63,258 nucleotides of DNA. Origin: JAKQHY01 sp034429475 (GTDB lineage Bacteria > Chloroflexota > Anaerolineae > B4-G1 > SLSP01). Below are positions 58,409 to 63,258 of the stretch, piece after piece (the first letter of the stretch is position 1; each line of letters starts with the position of its first letter). The DNA is taken from contig DAOUGD010000101.1 in the NCBI GenBank assembly GCA_034429475.1, forward strand, positions 1 to 63,258. Direction: 5' to 3'. The notes under the pieces are model-generated. The model searched no databases. It was not told the DNA's origin and saw nothing but the letters and a program-made list of their open reading frames with translations. Both the position numbers and the translations under genes were made by a program.

Positions 58409-61400
58409 ATGAAACGGATCACGCTTTTTGCACTATTCCTCTTGCTGGTCTTGCCGCTGTCCGCCAGCCAGGCGCAAACTGAAAACACCTGGCCCATGGC
58501 CGGCGCCAACCCGCAGCGCACTTCCTGGACACCAGAAGAGATACGGGGACGGATGTTTCCTCTTTGGGCGGTGTCACTCGAACCGTTCATTCCCTACGCC
58601 AACCAGATGATCGCCGCCTATGACACAATTTACGTTTCCACGGCCAAAGGTCTGTATGCTCTGAACTCGGAAACCGGCGCTTTGCGCTGGGTCTTTCCTA
58701 CCGAACTACCCTTGGGCCACTCTCCGACCGTAGCAGATGGGGTGGTGTACGTCGGCGGGTATGATCACTATCTTTACGCTCTGAACGCCTACACCGGGCA
58801 ACAACTTTGGGTTTACGAAGCAGAAAATGGGTTCGCCACCAATCCATTGGTCGTCGAAGGCAAGGTTATCTTGGGTAACCGCGATGGCGACCTTTATGCT
58901 GTCAACACCGACGGCACGTTGGCCTGGCGATTTCCGACTAATGGGCCAATTCTCTTTTCGGCGGCTTACAAGGACGGGGTTGTTTACTTTGCTTCCAATG
59001 ATGCCTATGCCTATGCCGTCTATACCAACGGTACACAGAAATGGAAATCGCCCAAGCTTCCCGGCGGCGGCTTCTATTCTTACTGGCCGGTCATCTACAC
59101 CAAGGATGGACATGATTATGTAGTGCTCGGCGGAAGCTACGATTATACTGCGAGTGAGGGTCTGACTATTGGATCGTTGATGAACGGATTGGACAAGGAG
59201 GCGCTCTATGCGGGCATTTCCGAAGGGGGTCTGGTCGGGCCGACCGGGACTGAGCCGGGCGACTGGGCCTCAGGAACCGTCACGATTGACGATAGCCGGG
59301 CTGCCGAGTATCTGGAGCAGTATCCTTCGCGCCGCAGGGTATTTGTGCTGGACACTGCGAATGGACAGGAATACACGTTTGACTCGGACGGGGATGGCAA
59401 CCCCGAGTACGCGCCGGTTACATGGTTCGGCACCCATGGCGGCGACCGCTATCCGGCAGTTGTGGGTAGTGATGGGGTATTGTACCAGAGCAATAGCTAC
59501 GTCTCGAATCCCTACATTCCGCAGGGGGGGCCTTCTGGCTGGAAGTTCGGGTCAGAGTATATTAGCCGCGTTCATGCGGGCACCTATGGGGCTGTGGATG
59601 AGCCAATGTCGCTGTCGGGTGGCGGGGACATTCTCTTCTACGGATGGATGAGCGGCTTCAGGGGCATGGGGGCATACGATATCACCATACCGTACGGACA
59701 GCCTGACCGAGTGTATTACTATGGCGGCGCTTCTAATCCAGCATGGCTGCTCGACGAATGTCCCAACGCCGATGCTCAGGTTGGTACCGGGCCATGGGCT
59801 GGCCCTGAAGTGACGTTCTATACTGCTGGGGGAACTTTTGGCGTGTATTGTACGCATGGCAATCAGAACCCACCCATCCCCTATAATGGAAAAATCTACT
59901 TTCACACGATGAACGCAGTCTTTGCGCTGTCGGCGGACCCTCCTGCCTGCCAGGTCACTTCTCAGCCAGCCTTTGACGCTGATTCCCCAGCCATGACGAT
60001 CACCAAAGATGATCTGAGACAAAAGCTAGCTCTGGAGATCCAGAAGATCATCGCTGCGGGTCATCTGCGGCCGGGTTATTATCACGGCACGATTGGTACG
60101 AACCGGCTGAGTTATGATGAAAACAGCTACATGGTTGACTACTTCCACAATCCGGCAGAAACCTTTATAACCTTGATTGACGCTCTCCCACACCTCTCCT
60201 CGGAGTTACAGCAACAGGTGAGGACCTATCTTCAAAACGAGTGGGCGCTCTATGGCGACAAGGTCCATATTGGCTGGCGGGATGGGGCGGCGCGGGAGAC
60301 TTTTACCATTCCGCCGGAAATTCAGGCCAATATGAACGTCTTCGGCCCCAAAACTACTATCCCCAATTCTAGTTGGGATTATCGCTATAGTTTGTATGGC
60401 CGTTGGCGGTACATCAAAGAGTTTGGCGACCAATCCCTGGCCGTGCAGGTCTTTGCTCAGATTCGGAATACAATATCCATTAATCCGCCAGAGCAGGATT
60501 CTCAGCAGACCTACTTTTACTATAGTTCCTACATCAAGAATGCCTATATTGCCGGTTATATTGGATATATCGAGATCGGCAGAATGGCCGGAATAGCGGA
60601 GGCCGAGCTGGCGCCCTATGTGGCGGAACTGAACCGGCTGCTGGCTGAGAGAGCCGATGAATTCTCTACGGATCAACCAGTGCCGGATCGGTGGGCCGTT
60701 ATCTTGACCGTCGCCCGGAATTTTATGTTTATGACACCGGAGCTGGCTGAATACCTACAGGCCAATGCCTACACAAAGGTCCAGCAGGCGCTCAACAGCT
60801 ATGATCAGGTTGCCCCTTACTGGTTTGTCTCGAAATACGATGGTACCAGCGACGAAGGTGTTTTGCACCCGTTGTATGATTATTCCGCCTTGTTCAAGGC
60901 CAAGGCCCTCATCATGCAAGAACCTTTTGACGAGCTGGTCAAATGGCTGGATGTGCCCGCTTTTGAACGGGGGGACTTGTTCTACATTCAGAACCTGATC
61001 CTGACATTGGGAACCCCTTCAACACTACCGAGTATTTCTAAAACTGCCTCAAATTCGACGGCTCGCATGGGTGAGGTGCTTACTTACACCATTACTGCAC
61101 GGGATAGTGATGCCCCGCTAACCCAGGCGGTTTCTATGGCTATATCGGATACTCTACCTACTGGTTTGGTCTATTATCCGGGGCTGTGTGCCTCTTCATG
61201 GGGCAATTCACCCACTTGTTCACCGCAATCTATTCACTGGCAGGGCGCGCTTTCCAGTACGATTCCGATCGTAATCTCGTACACAGCACGGACTACAGTG
61301 TCACAGCCAACGGCGCTGACTAATGAAGTGCAAGTTGATGGGGGAGCATGGGGGTACTATACAAGTACAGTGACCATCATTGCCAACCCCTTGTCAATCT

Positions 61401-61429
61401 ATCTACCGCTGATCCTCAAGGCCCACTAA
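58409..61429 (+). CDS. Secreted PQQ-type propeller protein with DUF11-like end
   Basis: GGAGGG at 58398-58403 sets the ATG at 58409, giving 1006 residues. A signal peptide ends ASQAQ. PQQ/quinoprotein-like blades follow (STAKGLYALNSETGALRW, YALNAYTGQQLWVYEAENG, YAVNTDGTLAWRFP). Residues about 510-860 form a helical domain of no family I know. The C-terminal domain (TASNSTARMGEVLTYTITA, ISDTLPTGLVYYPG) is DUF11-like. The last residues IYLPLILKAH resemble a tail recurrent in Chloroflexota exported proteins. The final His codon and stop lie inside the left terminal repeat of the element at 61424. Probably an outer-surface protein of unknown role. Confidence 0.78.
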   Translation: MKRITLFALFLLLVLPLSASQAQTENTWPMAGANPQRTSWTPEEIRGRMFPLWAVSLEPFIPYANQMIAAYDTIYVSTAKGLYALNSETGALRWVFPTELPLGHSPTVADGVVYVGGYDHYLYALNAYTGQQLWVYEAENGFATNPLVVEGKVILGNRDGDLYAVNTDGTLAWRFPTNGPILFSAAYKDGVVYFASNDAYAYAVYTNGTQKWKSPKLPGGGFYSYWPVIYTKDGHDYVVLGGSYDYTASEGLTIGSLMNGLDKEALYAGISEGGLVGPTGTEPGDWASGTVTIDDSRAAEYLEQYPSRRRVFVLDTANGQEYTFDSDGDGNPEYAPVTWFGTHGGDRYPAVVGSDGVLYQSNSYVSNPYIPQGGPSGWKFGSEYISRVHAGTYGAVDEPMSLSGGGDILFYGWMSGFRGMGAYDITIPYGQPDRVYYYGGASNPAWLLDECPNADAQVGTGPWAGPEVTFYTAGGTFGVYCTHGNQNPPIPYNGKIYFHTMNAVFALSADPPACQVTSQPAFDADSPAMTITKDDLRQKLALEIQKIIAAGHLRPGYYHGTIGTNRLSYDENSYMVDYFHNPAETFITLIDALPHLSSELQQQVRTYLQNEWALYGDKVHIGWRDGAARETFTIPPEIQANMNVFGPKTTIPNSSWDYRYSLYGRWRYIKEFGDQSLAVQVFAQIRNTISINPPEQDSQQTYFYYSSYIKNAYIAGYIGYIEIGRMAGIAEAELAPYVAELNRLLAERADEFSTDQPVPDRWAVILTVARNFMFMTPELAEYLQANAYTKVQQALNSYDQVAPYWFVSKYDGTSDEGVLHPLYDYSALFKAKALIMQEPFDELVKWLDVPAFERGDLFYIQNLILTLGTPSTLPSISKTASNSTARMGEVLTYTITARDSDAPLTQAVSMAISDTLPTGLVYYPGLCASSWGNSPTCSPQSIHWQGALSSTIPIVISYTARTTVSQPTALTNEVQVDGGAWGYYTSTVTIIANPLSIYLPLILKAH

Positions 61430-61608
61430 GAATCTATCCGAAAATTCGTTTTGGCCCGCGATTGGCGCCTAAAGGCGCGGTTTGAAGGGGTATTTTTCGT
61501 TGGCGGGCTGCACCCGCCAACGAAAAATACCTTCCTGAAAGCGGCGTTAGCCGCAAGGCCTGGCACAGCGGGACAGCATCGCCATAATTTTCGGATAGGT
61601 TATAAGTG
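61424..61608. repeat. MITE-like palindromic repeat, copy 2 (complete)
   Basis: The element is about 185 bp. Terminal inverted repeats of 23 bp occupy 61424-61446 (with CTATCCGAAAATT) and 61586-61608 (AATTTTCGGATAG), differing at few positions. At the centre a perfect 19-bp stem (61489-61507 with 61513-61531) has a 5-base loop. Each half also has its own hairpin: GCGCC-TAAA-GGCGC on the left and GCGGC-GTTA-GCCGC on the right. The whole could form a cruciform or a stable RNA, possibly ending transcription from both sides. No clear target-site duplication. Confidence 0.88.
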
Positions 61609-61694
61609 TAAGGTGCAGTTTACAACGAGCAACGCGAGCACGCATAGTGCCACTCTCTGTTGGTTTGTCGGGGAAACAATGTAGGAGCTATGAG

Positions 61695-63179
61695 ATGAAC
61701 ACAGCCGATTTTCTTTTGGATGTTGGGAATGACGAAGATATCGTTTGCGTCACAGACCGGGCCAGCTATACCTACCGGGACCTCCGGATGGCGACTCAGC
61801 GAATTGCCTGCAAGTTGCTCTCACTCGGTATTATGCCCGGCGATCACGTGGGGCTACTCAGCGCGAACTCGCTTTTCTGGATCGCAACATACCTGGCGAC
61901 GATGAAGATTGGGGCGATCTCGGTCCCCTTCTTCACGACGCTGACACCGTTGGAACTTCAGGAGTCTGAGCGCTTTGTGGAGTGTCAGGCGCTCTGCTTG
62001 CAGAAGCGATACCAGAACAAGATGGCGCAAGGTCTTCGGGGGGATCTGCCCCTGTTGGTTGAGGATGAGGTGTTATCGCCGGAGGAGCCTGCCGACGGAG
62101 CGAACGTTGAAAGCGTAGCCGTTGACCCGGATCAAGAAGCCGCGTTCATGCTCACGTCCGGGACGACGTCGCAGCCCAAGGTGGTGCGCGTCTCGCACCG
62201 TAACATCCAGGCCAACACGGAGTCAATCATCAGTTACCTGGGTCTCACGCGCGAGGATCGGATGATGGTCATCCTTCCCTTCTTCTACTGTTTTGGAACC
62301 TCACTTCTGCACACGCATCTGCGGGTGGGGGGGACGGTCGTGCTAAACAATCAATTCATCTATCCAGAGACGGTGCTGGCGATGATGCAGGAACACGCCT
62401 GCACCGGGCTGGCGGGCGTACCCTCGACCTACCAGACACTGCTCCGCAATTCCAGCTTCCCGAAGCGGTCATTCCCGGCACTTAAGAAAGTACAACAGGC
62501 TGGTGGAAAGTTGCCGGTCGTCCTGATTGAAGAACTGATGGCGGCGCTGCCTACCGCCGAGATTTATATCATGTACGGCCAGACAGAGGCCACTGCGCGA
62601 CTCTCGTACCTGCCGCCAGCGTTACTGCGGACGAGGATGGGATCTGTTGGTAAGGGGATGCCCGGCGTCGAGTTGCGCGTGGTAGGAGAGGATGGCAAAG
62701 ACGTTAAGTCCGGTGAGGTTGGCGAGATCGTGGCGCGGGGGGATAACATTACCCTGGGCTATTACAAAGCGCCTGAGTTGAACGAGGGTAAGTTTGTTGA
62801 CGGCGCGTTGCGGACGGGCGACCTGGCTACGGTGGACGAGGAGGGATTCATCACTATTGTGGATCGGCTGAGCGACTTCATCAAGTCTTATGGTCACCGG
62901 GTCAGTAGCCAGCAGATCGAGGCGTATGTGCTGGAGCTCCCCGATGTGGTCAGTGCGGCTGCTATCGGGGTTCCTGACCTAGCGCGCGGTGAAGCTATCC
63001 AGGTCTACGTTGTGTTGCGCAAAGGAACGAGTCTCACCACTGATGACATTCTTATGTACTGCCGACAACGGATGGCGACGCATATGGTGCCGAGGGAAAT
63101 CCTCGTAGTTGACAGTCTACCGATGAACGAGCAGGGCAAGGTACGGAAGTCGGCGCTTCGCGCGCAGGTGGTAAAATAA
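61695..63179 (+). CDS. AMP-forming acyl-CoA/acyl-ACP ligase
   Basis: AGGAG at 61683-61687 fits the ATG at 61695, giving 494 residues. FMLTSGTTSQPKVVRVSH is the AMP-binding P-loop motif, IMYGQTEATARLSYLP the A5-like motif, RTGDLATVDEEGFITIVDR the A7-A8 region, and NEQGKVRKSALR holds the catalytic lysine. It adenylates a carboxylic acid and passes it to CoA or a carrier protein; the ACP at 32912 is a candidate. The gene is bounded by repeat copies on both sides (left end 86 bases before the ATG, right end at the stop codon), so it may move as a cassette. Confidence 0.88.
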   Translation: MNTADFLLDVGNDEDIVCVTDRASYTYRDLRMATQRIACKLLSLGIMPGDHVGLLSANSLFWIATYLATMKIGAISVPFFTTLTPLELQESERFVECQALCLQKRYQNKMAQGLRGDLPLLVEDEVLSPEEPADGANVESVAVDPDQEAAFMLTSGTTSQPKVVRVSHRNIQANTESIISYLGLTREDRMMVILPFFYCFGTSLLHTHLRVGGTVVLNNQFIYPETVLAMMQEHACTGLAGVPSTYQTLLRNSSFPKRSFPALKKVQQAGGKLPVVLIEELMAALPTAEIYIMYGQTEATARLSYLPPALLRTRMGSVGKGMPGVELRVVGEDGKDVKSGEVGEIVARGDNITLGYYKAPELNEGKFVDGALRTGDLATVDEEGFITIVDRLSDFIKSYGHRVSSQQIEAYVLELPDVVSAAAIGVPDLARGEAIQVYVVLRKGTSLTTDDILMYCRQRMATHMVPREILVVDSLPMNEQGKVRKSALRAQVVK

Positions 63180-63258
63180 TAAGAATCTATCTGAAAATTC
63201 GTTTTGGCGCGTGATTTGTGCCTAAAGGCGCGGTTGAGGGGGTGTTTTTTCGTGGGCG
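63177..63258. repeat. MITE-like palindromic repeat, copy 3 (left part)
   Basis: The left terminal repeat (63177-63199, with TAAGAATCTATCTGAAAATT) begins at the stop codon of the ligase gene. It is followed by the left-arm hairpin GTGCC-TAAA-GGCGC, where one G-C pair of copy 2 has become a G-U-compatible pair. The window ends inside the central stem. Orientation equals that of copies 1 and 2. Confidence 0.85.

Overview
This 63 kb window looks like one large surface-glycan locus from a bacterium, most likely of the phylum Chloroflexota (Anaerolineae-like). That placement is inference. It rests on long Thr/Pro linkers, secreted beta-propeller and Ig-repeat proteins, a C-terminal tail ending in LPLILKAH, GTG/TTG starts, and a short palindromic repeat found at both window ends. 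All 46 genes I accept lie on the + strand, and many overlap by 1-16 bases, so long co-transcribed and translationally coupled units are likely. I recognise no tRNA, rRNA, CRISPR array, transposase or integrase.

Layout. 1-115: right end of a palindromic, MITE-like repeat. 183-8981: methyltransferase, radical SAM enzyme, two GT2 glycosyltransferases (one of dolichol-phosphate-sugar synthase type), an NAD-dependent sugar epimerase/dehydrogenase, an HprK-like kinase coupled to a divergent RtcB-family protein, and a Wzx-type flippase. 9009-18396: two GT39-like membrane glycosyltransferases, a UbiA-type prenyltransferase, a geranylgeranyl-reductase-like flavoprotein, a PEP-synthase/rifampin-phosphotransferase-like enzyme and a GT1 glycosyltransferase. 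This second set looks like an isoprenoid or glycolipid pathway. 18803-23353: two secreted proteins, one a 1206-residue integrin-type propeller followed by six Ig-like repeats. 23403-32848: glycosyltransferases, a hexapeptide acyltransferase, a B12-type radical SAM enzyme, a Wzy/ligase-like protein with a TPR tail, and an Asp-box propeller protein. 32912-36193: acyl carrier protein, asparagine-synthetase-like amidotransferase and a PP-loop amidotransferase. 36281-39771: an SGNH-like protein, a Tat/lipoprotein DUF362 protein and a membrane O-acyltransferase. 39790-49988: an ABC glycan exporter (Wzm/Wzt) with a glycosidase-like propeller gene between its subunits, then an NRPS-type adenylation-PCP didomain, a NeuD-like acetyltransferase, WbqC, a DegT aminotransferase, a GT2 and a second PP-loop enzyme. 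50052-61429: a second Asp-box propeller protein, two GT4 and two GT2 enzymes, an acetyltransferase, a second Wzy/ligase and a PQQ-type propeller protein. 61695-63179: an acyl-CoA/ACP ligase sitting exactly between two further copies of the palindromic repeat.

How the parts may work together (inference). Nucleotide-sugar and lipid-linked sugar enzymes build repeat units. A flippase with two Wzy-like proteins, and separately an ABC exporter with a carbohydrate-binding Wzt, offer two routes of export. Carrier-protein chemistry (ACP, AMP-ligase, A-PCP didomain, AsnB, PP-loop enzymes, aminotransferase) probably adds amino, amide or acyl groups. The secreted propeller and Ig proteins may be surface partners of the glycan.

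The most unusual signals are the repeat-bounded ligase gene, a 53-bp promoter-like element shared by 18607 and 24395, the HprK-like/RtcB-like pair, the UbiA/GGR/RPH-like/GT1 set, and small palindromes inserted inside coding genes.
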